Shown piece after piece: positions 13,614 through 25,810 of a stretch of DNA of 64,000 nucleotides; positions within the stretch are counted from its first letter, which is position 1, and each line of letters opens with the position of its first letter. A program made the translations under genes and the position numbers. The notes under the pieces are model-generated. The model did not search any database. It was not told where the DNA came from and saw only the letters and a program-made list of their open reading frames with translations. This DNA comes from Myotis daubentonii (taxonomy: Eukaryota > Chordata > Mammalia > Chiroptera > Vespertilionidae), in assembly GCF_963259705.1 (NCBI RefSeq), contig NC_081845.1, positions 5,001-69,000 of the forward strand, read 5' to 3'.

Positions 13614-13870
13614 TTGTATGTTACGGAGGCTGCCGCCAAGCTCGTGGTTGGCATTGCGCAGCAACGCGGGCTGACTCGCTACTCGGCTTGACCTGCGCTG
13701 TCCAGTCAGCTTCAAACCGCCCATCAACAGCGAAACCCAAGAGGAGGGGGGGAGGGGAGTGTGGTGTGAAGGGGCCTGGGGACCGCGAAGCCCCCCAAAG
13801 AATTCCAGCAGTCACAGGACTGCGGCATCAGACACTCCCAGCTGTCAGGTGCACGTCCGGTCTTTTCTTT

Positions 13871-13892
13871 GGGGGGGGGGGGGGGGGGCGGG
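13871..13892. repeat. Poly-G tract
   Basis: Uninterrupted run of G with a single C near the 3' end. Confidence 0.85.
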
Positions 13893-16800
13893 TCGCAGGA
13901 CTTGAGCCTTACTCGAAAGAAAGGGTCCTTCACACTCCAGCAACCTTCCCTACAGCTGACTGGGTGGGGCAACCCGTACCCCTGCGTGCTCAGCCAGACA
14001 CCCTGTTAAATCGCAGCAGGGACAAAGGGTGTGGGGGGGAGGGGGGAGGGCTGCGCTAAGACCAGCGGCTACAAATTGCCTCACGCACAAACTTCCTACA
14101 ACATGCGCTGTTACAGTGGGGCCAGGGCAGCAAGGGGACGGGCTACAGACTGGTTGCAGAAGAAAACTGAGAAATCCAGTGGAAACCAAACCAAGAAACA
14201 AATTGGACCTTGGATTACAGTGGGTCAGGTCAGACTGTGTACGGGAAACGTGTGTTGCCACCTGTTCAAAGGCTCTCACATACATGAAAGCTACATGTTT
14301 TGAAGTGGACTCATCAAACAATAAAAACCATGATGCCCAAGAGCATACTCCACCATGCATGTTTCCTTGAATAGCGGCTGGGTTAACAAGGGGGTGGACT
14401 GACTTAGCAGTGAATTCTCAGAGATGCTCAGCAACTGCTGACAACAAGTGGACATTCTGCTGGCCCACCCTTGAAACTGAAAGGGGTGGAGGGCTGGATA
14501 CTTGCTTTTTCAAATCCAAGGACAGTGCAGGGAAGACTACACATGGACCGAACTAGGTGGGATGGGGGGGGGGGGGCAGCTGGTGGAATACTAAACACAC
14601 AGCTTCATTGGGGGGCTGCCCAGGGTTGTGTGGAATTAGAAGAAACAGCAAGGGGGTTGCAACACAACAGCAACATTTGAAAGGATATTGCCCACCTTCA
14701 GACAGTGGTCACCCCTGCAAGCTTCCCAAATCAAACACACAATCAACTTCATGCCACTGACGCACGAGATAAAATAAGGTGCATAAAGCATGACTGATAG
14801 AATGATGGAGACAGGACATGGAGTGCCTACCTCAGGGCACAGTGGCTGTAGGGGAAACTGTGCTGCTTGCTAACTTCAGCACGGAAGAGGAACCAGCCCC
14901 AACATTGGGAATCAGGAACCACACTTACCATACTCAGTGTACATCGGATGTCTCCAATGTCCGCCATCCACTCAGACCAAATATCCCTGTTCCATGGATT
15001 CCTGAAGACACAATAGCCCCATAGCGACAAAGCTGCTCCCTACATAGGAAACTAAATGCTGCCTTCGGCGTGGGAAGGGGAACTGTATACTAAACAACCA
15101 CAGCAAATACACAGAAAATAACTTGACAGTGAGCACATATAGGATAGAGGGTGAGGTAAACAATGACCCTGACCAGGTAAAGGGCTTTGGGAAATCAAAC
15201 CAGGTCTCCTGTGAACAACCAGGAAGATAAAAACACCCACCCCAGATGAAACCCTGTCCATGAAAACCACACCCAACAGGACCCTGCAGCCATTCCGGCC
15301 CCCTACATGTCAGCTCACTCTCTGTAAACCATGAATGCAAATGGACAGGCAAGGGACTGCCTGTAAGCTTTGCTGAACATGGCACAGGATCATGTAACAT
15401 TTCCACACAACACAGTTAATGAATACATACAAGTATCCACACAACAGGTAATTACAATGGGGCGTACATAGCATGAGGACAGCCACATAGTCTGTAGCTG
15501 TGGAGACAGACCAGCCTGTGTTATACAGGAAGACCACACAAGACATGCTGTCAGCAGACAACTCCACGGATACATCCCACACAACGCTCTCCAGGCATGT
15601 CTTCGGGATCTCTGTCTTCTGTCCTTGCAAGAATGCAGCCATCCTGTTGATGGCCCACCCAACCCATACAGCAAGTTGGAAGTCATAGGGGCACGAATGA
15701 CAAAGCAAAGGAAACGATTCACAGGCAGCAAACAAAGCTGTGCTCACAGGTCCTGACAGAGACATCTCACTCCCCACAGGCACAAGCGGCACAGGTTCAT
15801 CAGGGTTCACAGAGTCACAGCTTCCCATGAGGTGCCCCTGGGGTATTCACAAGGACGACAAACTTCATTCAATGCTGGCAAGATGAGTGCATGGGGAACA
15901 CAACACACAGATCCCTCAGACCAACAGCAACCTCCGGGGGAAGAACATGGCCACCAGGAAGGGCACAAAGACCTCGAAAGAGACATTTCTGTTAGCAGAA
16001 TCCATAAACAGCAGGTTCACAGGACTTTAACCACAACAATCCCATTCACTAACCCAAACGAAGCAACCCACCCACCCACCCACCCACCCACCCAACACAG
16101 GCAGTCCAGGATGCTCAAAAGAAAAATGGACCTAAGGGACAGCCCAAACTCTCTACCCTACTCTACAAACCTATACATTATCAAACATCAACACTACGAC
16201 CTTGAAAACAGACTACAACACTTTAAATGACTTTTGGCTCCTTAGTACTGGGATAAGCTCTTCAACACTAAGGTGATGGCTTCCAACTGCCTTCACAGAC
16301 TGGGATGACGTGGCACACTTCAGCACAACCTAGGCTGGGCTGCTTGCAATAACGGTGGCTTTCCAGAGCTACACAAGATTGGGGAAAACACTCAACTGCA
16401 GACACAGATCTCACTCTCTGCAACATGAGCGTACAAATGGCAACTGCCACCCTCAACACCATCCATCTGTTACTGGTGGACTCATTCTTGACTGCTATCT
16501 CCTTCACATTCCACCAGACCCCTTCTATATCCATCTTTTCTACAACATAACACAGCACACCACTACACTCTAACCTTCCCTAACAATCATGGGAGAGCAA
16601 GGACCAAGCCTACCTGGACATCACTAGGACCACATATAAATGCTCTGACGGACCCTATGGGCACTGCAAAGACTGGCTCAAACAACACCCTTTCCACAGG
16701 TGACATTCTCACCCACCCAACAGAAACAACAGACTCAACTCCTCTACGGTGCCAGGTAACTTACAATCAACACATACTGTGGCACAAAAAGGAAAAAACT

Positions 16801-16947
16801 CCCACGGGAGCCTTGGAAAAAATAGATGCACGATACTGAAAAGGACAGGGAGCTGACAAAAATAGGTGGGAGACACGGCTTCAGAGAAGACCTGCACAAA
16901 GCACCTCCTCAGACTTCACAACCACAATATAGGAGATGCACCTACTA
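13893..16947. other. Subtelomeric non-coding sequence
   Basis: Mixed sequence, again A-rich and T-poor on the + strand from about 15800. It holds a poly-G run near 14564 and a CCCA microsatellite near 16067. No gene was recognised. Confidence 0.5.
16067..16094. repeat. (CCCA)n microsatellite
   Basis: About seven CCCA units. Confidence 0.85.
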
Positions 16948-17693
16948 TGCCGGGAGCCGGTCCATCCTTGCTGTTTCAACGGACCTGGCATATATGGCAT
17001 ACGGTTCTTAATATGTTTGCTCACCTTCTTGGCACTGTGTTTTAACCAAGGTCACCTCTCCGAGAAAGGTTGAATCCCCAGGTAGGGATTTTCCCCTGAA
17101 GTTAGGGAGGGAATAAAACCCCTCAACTAAGTGCCAGGCGGGTAATTAATCCCTTTAACTACAAACAATCATGCTTAAACTACATAATCTTTTCTCCCTG
17201 GAATGGAGATAAGAAACGCCCTAACCTTTGTAATAGAGATTGATAGGATTGAATCAACTGGTATAAATACAGATGTAACAAGACAGAGAGAGACAGAACT
17301 CATGAAGACAGAACTCATGAAGACAGAACTCAGAACACAGAACTAAGCACACAGAACTCAGAAGACAGGACCAAGAGAGACAGAGCCTAGGCACAGAACC
17401 TACACAGAACGTTCTCTAGAGACAGAAGAACTTTGCTGGCGAGAGCATGCCAGAGGATCCTGGACAGGGACTGGCCTCGGAGCCTGGAGGCGGAGCCTGG
17501 CGAGAGAGCATGGCAGGGATCCTGGACTGAACCTGACTGCGGAGATTGGCAAGAGAACCTGACCAGGACCTGGCCACAGAACCTGGCTGGAGATCCGAAG
17601 CAGAACCTCTCTGGAGATCGAGACCATTCCTTCTTCACTGACTCCGTCCACACCTTTGGGGACCCCTGGACCTGCTGGGGTTGGACCCCGGCA
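16948..17693 (+). mobile_element. Solo LTR of a class II (beta-like) endogenous retrovirus
   Basis: The 746-bp element starts TGCCGGG and ends CCCGGCA, so its termini are inverted repeats. It is flanked on both sides by the perfect 6-bp duplication CTACTA (16942-16947 and 17694-17699), the target-site size typical of class II ERVs. A TATA box (TATAAAT, 17262-17268) lies mid-element, followed by a repetitive block of GACAGAACTCA-like units. No gag, pol or env sequence adjoins it, so it is a solo LTR left by recombination. The intact duplication implies a comparatively young insertion. Confidence 0.85.
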
Positions 17694-17705
17694 CTACTAA
17701 ATACT

Positions 17706-17748
17706 GCTCTCCTCTCCTCTCCTCCTCCTCCTCCTCCTCCTCCTCCTC
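17706..17748. repeat. (CTC)n microsatellite
   Basis: CTCTC units followed by about eleven CTC triplets, starting just after the solo LTR target duplication. Confidence 0.9.
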
Positions 17749-17924
17749 TACAATCTGTACATCTGGGCCACATTTCAAACAAAAATTTTTAGAAACTCAA
17801 AACACACAGGTCATACACACATATATCTTTTCGTTCAAAAAAATCAACATGGCTTCCCATGGACCTTAACCTACAGTCAAACAGGAATACAAGGGGAAAA
17901 CAAAAGCACATGCATGCAAGAAAA

Positions 17925-19000
17925 CCACATCTATACATGGTCTTGCCTACTCTCCTACAGGGAACAGACACTGCAACTCCTATGAAACCTACACCGTGGA
18001 AACATACAATACACCACTCGGTCCACAGGCAACAAGCTGCACATGCTCTCCACAAACCACTACCTAAACCTCCTGCTCTGGGACATCCAACAGGGACACA
18101 TACCTTCTTCCTTTTCACCTAAGAAAGGGCTGGCCAAGCTTCCATGGGTCGACACTGAACACTGTCACACTTTCTATTCCTCACTCGGTAACATCCTGTC
18201 ACACTTATCCTTACACTCAACTCCCCTACGACAGTACACTGCCATCTAAGCAAACACGCCTGCTCTCTGCATCTGAGATCACTTCAACAAACTCTCATCG
18301 TTCAGAACCGTGCCACCTTCTGACTTCTTGATGGCATAAACACAGCCACCCAAAGACACTCTGCTTCACCTCACAGGGAAGCTCCAAGGAACAACGACCT
18401 CCCACGGATGGCCAAACAGGGACTTCCACATTCGATAAATGACCTGAAAAAAAAAAGCAACAAACATTTAGACAGCAGCCTTCACCGCAAACGGTCAGAA
18501 GGAATCCAAAGCAGACAACACTCGCTGTTCGGGGGCGAGGGGGAAGGGAGCCTCACATGCCTGCACAACACCCACCACAGGACTGTCATACTCACAACCA
18601 CCTCCAGAGTCCACGACGGGTCACTCAAACAACTGGCCACAGGACTTCTACGCAAAGAGTGGGGCCGGGGGAGGACCCTGAAAATGGCACGTGACCAATC
18701 ATCACACGAGCCACTTACCAACACATCCCCTCCATGGCTGCTTAGCTTCACCACGCCTGCCATTTCATGAGGACCCCAGACATACTCACACAAACACATC
18801 AGCCTGCGGCTTCCACCTACAACCATTACACACACATACAAGACTTGAAACAAGTCTATGCAACTACCGATGCCGATTCAACTACCTCTCACACCCATCT
18901 TTCTTTCTCTGCTCCCCTCCCTCCCTCCCTCCCTCCCTCCCTCCCTCCCCCCCCTACCTCCCTCGTACAATCTCTACAAATCACTAGAAGAAATATCCAC
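17925..19000. repeat. Subtelomeric duplication, copy A
   Basis: This segment is repeated in diverged form at about 21920-23060. Matching landmarks in the same order include CCTGCTCTGGGACATCCAA (18072 and 22052), CACAGGGAAGCTCCAA (18372 and 22455), GGATGGCCAAAC (18406 and 22489) and a CTCC microsatellite (18911 and 22983). The offset is close to 4.0 kb with small indels. No gene is carried. Confidence 0.8.
18911..18954. repeat. (CTCC)n microsatellite in copy A
   Basis: CTCC run ending in a poly-C stretch; its counterpart in copy B is at 22983. Confidence 0.9.
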
Positions 19001-19495
19001 AGTGCTTCCATGACCATTTAAAAAAATAACTGTAAGGGAGGACAATCCATGCAGTTCTGGGACACAGAGACAAGCACACCCCAATCCTCAAAAGCACTAG
19101 GGGAAATAACTCCCAAGGGGGACCCCCAAGGGCTCAAATCCTCATGCTGACATAGATGTTTACCATGGACACACATCCTCCATCCATGCTCCTCAACGAG
19201 GAACACATCATGGGACTAGGTCCCTACTGAAAACACAACACACATCAACTCCACACAGCTGAAACGATGACCAACCTCTCCTAGCACAGGCACAGACGCC
19301 TCAAAACTCAAAAACCATCCCCTCGGCCACTCTCCTCTCCAGGGGGTCTTCCCTTCTCTCCCGTGCTCTCCCTCACGTCAACACCACGGAAGTGGTCACA
19401 GACCTTTCCGACAATCCTGTCCAACTTCCCAAACGCATGCGGACACTCCTTGCTCTGGTCCATCACCACAGAAAACCTTCCGCAAACTCCTACAC

Positions 19496-19705
19496 CAGGG
19501 GTCCTCAACCTTCTTAAACACGGGGCCAGCTCACTGTCCCTCAGACCCTTGGAGGGCTGGACTATAGTTTCTAAAAAAAAAACTATGAACAAATTCCTAT
19601 GCACACTGCACAGATCTAACTTTGAAGTAAAAAAACAAAACGGGAACAAGCACAATATTTGTATTGGCATGTGGCCCACAGGCCATAGTTGGAGGACGAC
19701 CCCTG
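19496..19705. mobile_element. Non-autonomous hAT DNA transposon
   Basis: A 210-bp element with terminal inverted repeats: CAGGGGTCCTCAA at the left and TTGGAGGACGACCCCTG at the right. The interior is AT-rich and non-coding. The flanking 8-mers (TCCTACAC and CTCCAGAC) match only partly, so the target duplication has decayed. Short non-autonomous hATs of this kind are abundant in vesper bats. Confidence 0.75.
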
Positions 19706-19777
19706 CTCCAGACAATGGCCTCCCATACACCTTCACAGCACAACACAAAGGCACCGAAAAAGAAAAACAGGTCCACA

Positions 19778-19830
19778 GAAGAAAACCATATCTAGAGAGG
19801 ATCTTGCCTCATCTCATGCAAGGGACAGAA
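19778..19830. repeat. Partial third copy of the subtelomeric repeat motif
   Basis: The block starting AGAAAACCATATCTA resembles 17918-17970 (AGAAAACCACATCTA..., then TCTTGCCT and GGGA/GAACAGA landmarks). With copies near 17.9, 19.8 and 21.9 kb, the spacing suggests an underlying unit of about 2 kb. Confidence 0.5.
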
Positions 19831-21801
19831 ACAAGCAAACAGATCACGCCTACAGTGTGGGGACGTGCACCGCACCCATTGAAAACACAAAACTCTTCAC
19901 TCCACAGGCCTCCACGGTCCACAAGGAGGAAAACTGAACAGGGAAAAAACATCTTCATGCCATGGCCCATGAAGACTCCCTCAGCTAGGCACTCAGTCAT
20001 TCCTCTATTCATTCTCTGACTTGCTCTCAGCTACACAATTCTAGGACTGCAACACTCATCCATCCATTAAAAATCGACACGCATCCTTGGCTAACTTAGA
20101 ATCCCCAAAACCAACAAATACGGACCTCATCGCCAAACTGCCCCACAAGTTCAAAAACGTTCCCGTGCCGCTTCAAAAGCACAGGTGGGCACAAACCCCT
20201 TTGGATCGCTGCACAGAGCATCAGCCTCCACCATCAACTATCCCAGATTCCATGACAGCCAAAAGTGGGTACCTTGGAGATAAGCACATCCGTCCCATGT
20301 TCAAGCTATAAAGGAAGCAGCTGATCCATGTCTCAACCTCTGCACCCCACACCTCTCCCTCTCCATTCCTCTGTAAAACAATCCAGAAAATAGACTTTCA
20401 TTGAAAAACCTGCAACGATGCACATCTCCAAAATCGTACAATTCCATTCAGCATCTCGCACACCCTGCTTGGCAATGCACAGTGCCCTCGTTCAAAGTCA
20501 TTCTGCACAAGATCCAGGAGAGGACCCATGGATGACACTTACTTAGAACACACAATGTGCATTTTCAAAAACGATGTGCACAGAGGAGTGGCAGAAAAAA
20601 CCATGGCAAAAGACAGCCATCAGAACAATGACATCAAGACCGTTCCATGTTCTTTCAAAAGGGGCGGTCATCAATCTACATCAGACTCCCCCAGAAAGGT
20701 GGGAGCTCAACAACTGCTGCAGCTTTCATGAGGGAACGGTCGTGCACATACCACAGAAGGACGACAGACATGCACCGCTCAAGACAAACAGCACAAAAAA
20801 ATGCATGCTCTGCACAGAAACCACATGGACGGTTCTCAGGACACTCAAAAAGGCACTTTGTCTTCTTAAGTAGAAAACACGGATGCGAAAGAAAGCGAAA
20901 CAGAAAGAAACACATGTAGATAGCCCACGCCACCAGAAAACTGGAAAAATACATTCCATCACTAGGACGAGAAAATGCACATTTCGGATACAAGCAACAA
21001 CTGCCGGAGGGGGCTCCCCTAGCTCCAGCCACAAAAAACACTCCTGACATGGCCTGACCCTCCCTTACTCACAACCCTGGTGTAGGGTTTCTTCCTTGCA
21101 AGGGCCCTACCCGAGCCTGCTTCACCCAAAGGCCTTTCACATCCTGCACTGTCCTTCCTACTTCACTGCCCATCCCAAACTACCTTGCCCTCTCAAACGC
21201 CCTTGCCCTCCTGCAACCCCTGCCTAACACCGCAGCCTTTCACAACCCCCTAGTCCAACAGCAAATTCACAACATGCCGTGTGGATACTTGTCCCTTTGG
21301 AACTGCCTACGTCAAAAATTCGCTTGGGATGACCCACGTAGCAACCACATTTCAGACACTGACCTGTACTTCCAAAATACTGCCAAAGGGAACAGGACCA
21401 ACGCTCCTGTTTCGTGCCACCCTGCATCCACGGCACTGAACCGAGGACTCTCGGGCAACACGGGCACACGGTGGCTCCGCTGAAAATACAACACATCCAC
21501 GCAGTGCTTTCTTCCACATGGGCATGCCACACAACATTGATTTCTTCTTTCACTTCCAAACACCATCCACTGTCATCACTCAGGGAACAAAGGACAAAAA
21601 ACACTGCCTACGCCTAATAGACATACGACACACTCTTTGGCTAGACCACAATCATCAAACATCAAAACACCATCTTCCTCATGAACCACCTCAACAGAGG
21701 AATCGAAGGGATCCAAGCACAACATTTCAATCTTCTTCACAAATACTAAATTACTTCGCCATTTTACACAACACCAGTGCCAACATGTGAAACATCACTC
21801 A

Positions 21802-21802
<1 letters not shown>
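19831..21802. other. Subtelomeric non-coding sequence
   Basis: A- and C-rich + strand with no gene or defined transposon recognised between the partial third repeat copy and the CA microsatellite. Confidence 0.45.

Positions 21803-21839
<37 letters not shown>
21803..21839. repeat. (CA)n microsatellite
   Basis: Perfect CA run about 110 bp upstream of copy B. Confidence 0.95.
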
Positions 21840-21841
<2 letters not shown>

Positions 21842-21919
21842 AACCCTATCTATCTGACCCAACTCAACAAACACAAAACCAACTTCCAGGATTCCCAACT
21901 TTCACTGCATACTACAAAA

Positions 21920-23060
21920 CTTGGGGGACGACATGGTCATCGGGACCCCAGCCTCTCCACCCCCTGCAACACTCCACACACAGGATCCCATTCCGTACCA
22001 CAAGCAAGGGCAACCAGCGGCACAGACTCTACACAAACCCCATCCAAACCTCCTGCTCTGGGACATCCAACATCGACACTTACCTTCTCCCTTTTCGCCT
22101 ACACAACAGAAGGGCCATGCTTAAGCGGGTCCACATGGGACACAGGCACATCAACAAACACATACACGGTACTGCAATCGCTCAACAACACTACAGGACT
22201 CAGCCTTTCTCAAAAAAACACAAAACACATCCTCATGGGCTCACCAGTCACTCTTTCTGGGCCTCCTTCCATAAAATCCTTCCACACATAGCATAACAAT
22301 CAACGGTTCTACAACAATCCATAGCCAGCTAAGCAAACACTCCTGCTCTCGGCACCTCCTGTCCCTTGAACCGACTCTCACCCTTCTGAACCATAACACC
22401 TTCTTACCTCTTCAGAGCAGAAAGGCATCCACCCAAGGACACACTGGGTCACCGCACAGGGAAGCTCCAAAGAACAATCACTTCGCATGGATGGCCAAAC
22501 GGGAAGGAACATCCACCTTCAATGCATGACTTGGCCTGAAAAAAGGCAACAATTATCTCCACAGCAGCCTTCGCCACAAACAGTGGGAAGGAACCCAAAG
22601 CACACCACACACCCTGTTTGGGGGAGAGCCTCATGTGCCTGCATGGCACCCGACACGGGGCTGTCACCACTCACCACCACCTCCACAGCTCCGCCACAGC
22701 TGCCTCCAATAGATGCCCACAGGACTCCTGAACAAACAATGGGACCAGACGACTCTAAAAATACCACATCGCCAAGGACCACGGCACACACTCACCAACA
22801 CCGATCTTCCCCACACCCACCGTTTCACGAAGACCCCACACAGACTCACACAAGCACACACGACCTGCATCGGCCGAACGGCTCCCACCTACAACCACTC
22901 ACAACAAACACATACAACACTCAACACAAGAAAATTAGCAATCACAATTCAACAATCACTCGCATCCATCTTTCTTTCTCTACTCCCTCCCCTCCCTCCC
23001 TCCCTCCCTCCCTCCCCCGCCCCAATCAAAACCTATTGCACCAAGGGACACTGCCACACC
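21920..23060. repeat. Subtelomeric duplication, copy B
   Basis: Diverged second copy of 17925-19000, with the same order of landmarks and its own CTCC microsatellite (22983-23018). A 563-codon ORF crosses this copy and continues to 24178, but it has no counterpart in copy A and its product is low-complexity His/Pro/Thr, so it is not taken as a gene. Confidence 0.8.
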
Positions 23061-23401
23061 ACCCACCTGGCCTCTTCCATCACACCCAACAGCCAGCGGG
23101 GACATCGGCCTCCCCTCAACCTTCTCACATGGAACATCTTGGAAGCACAGGCACGGATGAAGGGACAGAGGGATGGAAAAATGAGGGGGGGGGGGGACAA
23201 AACCAAAGTGTGAAAGACCTTTTAGAAAACTATCATCACATGCTCTTACAATTCTATTATGTTAAGGACACTTGCACACACGCAAGGGAGGACGAATGGA
23301 CACAGTCTCCCATGCCGGACAACGTCCTCGTCGACTCAGAAACACACTTGGACACCAACACGGCACGCACCGCCCACCTACATGCTCCACCACACACCCA
23401 C

Positions 23402-23440
<39 letters not shown>
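23402..23440. repeat. (CA)n microsatellite
   Basis: Perfect CA run in C/A-rich surroundings. Confidence 0.95.
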
Positions 23441-23442
<2 letters not shown>

Positions 23443-25002
23443 CCAAACACACCTCTCCCTCACCACCCACTCCAACCACACTCCAAAAACAACACCTACA
23501 CCCACTCCCACACCAACGGGACAACAAAATCACAACACAACTCAACCGCTTACCTCTGCCGACAACGGCTGGGGAGCTTGCCCCACGAACAACGCAGGAG
23601 GACACACTGCTCAGGCATTAAACACCAATTCGATCAGCCTGGCTCAGCCTGAATGCCTACAGAAACCACTCAGGGGACCACGCCGGCTCTTTAAACGACT
23701 TTGGGCGGGATTTCCAAGGGCGGAAACTTTTCAGGGCGGAGACTTCTTCACGCATACCCTGAGGGCACACATTCCAATCTCCTCACCGAAACTCAACAGT
23801 GCCCCACATCAAAATCACTGCCCACACGGAAATCACCTCAAAAGCCACGAAAGGGGACAAGGGGACCACCTCCAGGGCTCCATCAACCCAAACGGCACCC
23901 ATCCTTCAACCTTGGGGACAAGAAGTGCCTTGCATGGCCTCCCTTTCCTCTTCGGGACAGTGACCCGCTGGGATCCCAAAACACAACCTGCACTCTCAGC
24001 GGACACGGACTCTCCGCCTCACACACAACACAATGCATCCCCTGCTGCTCACAAACAGCTTCAGCGCCTGGGACACACGCCTCCTCACTCCTACACACTC
24101 ACATCTCCCTTGCCCCACCACACCTGCCCTTCTTCATCGCTGCTCCCATCCAAACGGACGCCGCTCACCACACCCTAGCCCCGAGTGGACCGCAGGATAC
24201 CGTTCACCGGCCCTGGGACCTACACACCACCTGTCCTTGCCACACACCACACCACCTTCGCCTTCCTCACATCACTCAACAACCAACAATCTGACCTGCC
24301 TTGGCTCCTCACAAACGTCCCTGCCATCAGGACTCACAGCCACGCACCACACTCAGCCCACTCTCCCGGTCCACACTCACTTGGCCCCAGCCAACAGGCT
24401 CCATCCACATCGACCCACACGAGCGCTGCACCCTCTGCACACACACCTCCGGGGAAACAAGAGCAGAGAGACCAGCCGGCTCCCTCACCAACCACAAAAC
24501 CTCACCCTTCCTCCCCATTTCAAACATAATACCATCCAGACACCACTTCCACCCACACAACACCATCCCCTGCCCTCTCAACAGCCACACACCTCCGCCC
24601 TCATCCCCTCAACAATGGCCCATTCACCGCTCTGTCAACCTTTGGCCCGAGGGAACCCCAGCGCTTCCAAGGCACAAAGCCTTGCCAACACATTTCTGGC
24701 CAAAATCTCCAATAGCCTCTTCTCTTTGGCTTTGGAAACAGATGGCTTCTGCTCGACTCCACACCACAGTGGCTACACAACAAAATCACAGGCCGCACAC
24801 GGATGGCACTCACTTCCTACCCCAATACAAAAAGCTTACCATCCAAAATGCACTCAAAAAAAAACACATCTTCACGCAACACCTGTCTCTCTCGCTTATA
24901 GCATCGGCAAACAGGGACACACTTGCCACTGCCTACCATAGGGACCATGCCACACAACACTCAACTACTGGCAAAGGAAAAGGCATACATATCACTTCAA
25001 AA
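23441..25002. other. Extremely C/A-rich, G-poor subtelomeric segment
   Basis: The + strand is dominated by C and A; for example, the 60 bases from 24241 contain 3 G and 10 T. Long overlapping ORFs encode His/Pro/Thr-rich low-complexity products, as expected where stop codons are rare. No gene was recognised. Confidence 0.55.
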
Positions 25003-25618
25003 TGTGGACGAAAGGGGCCACATGCTGACCTGACAAGCTCAGGGGAGGCCTGCATAGCACTTTTGCAGACTCAGAGACATAAAGTAACCACAAAGGATGG
25101 TCTGAAATTAAACTTTAAAAGCAGTGATGGTGGGCAGTTACGTCCTAGGCCAGTATCTTCACTGATAAGGTCAACGGAGCCCATCTGTCTTTTTGCATCT
25201 ATGATAACATGTCCTTGGAATGTCTGGGTAACTTGTGACTTCCCTTTTTAAGGAGCCCCTGGGGCAGGGTCAGGTGTGCTGGGCCCAGGACAGATGCCGC
25301 AGATTCTTTCGTTTATCAGGTTACTTGTTCCTGCACCCACCTAAGGATGTATCCATCATTTTACTTTTTATCCAATCCCAGGGGTTCTCCCCCCACCCCA
25401 GCTTTGCTTTCTCCCTCCTCCTTAATCTATCACCAATGAATTTCATGTAACTCACCTATGTCCCTCCTTTGATTACGAATGTATAAATACAAATGTAGCC
25501 CCGCCATTCCCCGGAGCACTATCTCAATTCCTTGAGGTTCTGCTTCCCGGCATATGTCGACAGTTTGGCTCAAGTAAACTCACAAAAAGTTTTTATAGGT
25601 TTCAATGGTTTTTTTACA
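25003..25618 (+). mobile_element. LTR of an endogenous retrovirus, probably class II
   Basis: An LTR-like block that probably begins TGTGGAC and ends TTTTTACA. A TATA box (TATAAAT, 25482-25488) sits in a GTATAAATACAAATGTA context very like that of the LTR at 16948, which supports a related family. The flanking 6-mers TCAAAA and TTAACA match in four of six positions, so the ends are tentative. No internal retroviral genes adjoin it. Confidence 0.55.
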
Positions 25619-25810
25619 TTAACAAAAGGAAAAGCTTCTCTAGAGGCAATAACCCAGAACACACATTGACATGCAATCTACTTTCCCCACGACATAGGAC
25701 TCAGGAGGGACTGTGACTGGGAGGCCCACCGCAAAAGCCTGGGAGTTAGCAAACAGACAGAAAACAGACAAACCTAGGAACATAGACATAGGACAACCTC
25801 ATGGCATCGT

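Larger units (their letters stand above)
12990..13760. other. Second CpG-dense, G-run-rich pocket
   Basis: CpG-rich sequence (CCGGCGG, TTCGCGG, CGGTGGGGG) that contains three separate poly-G tracts on the + strand. ORFs crossing it encode poly-Gly or poly-Pro and are artefacts of the repeats. It could be a regulatory island or simply an unmethylated GC-rich subtelomeric block. Confidence 0.45.

Noticed and set aside
13199..14059. 286-codon + strand ORF and overlapping poly-Pro minus ORF
   Set aside because: Made largely of GGA/GGG repeats and poly-G runs; no domain.
22487..24178. 563-codon + strand ORF
   Set aside because: Low-complexity His/Pro/Thr product spanning two microsatellites; the frame is not kept in the homologous copy at 18.4 kb, and T-poor sequence makes stops rare.
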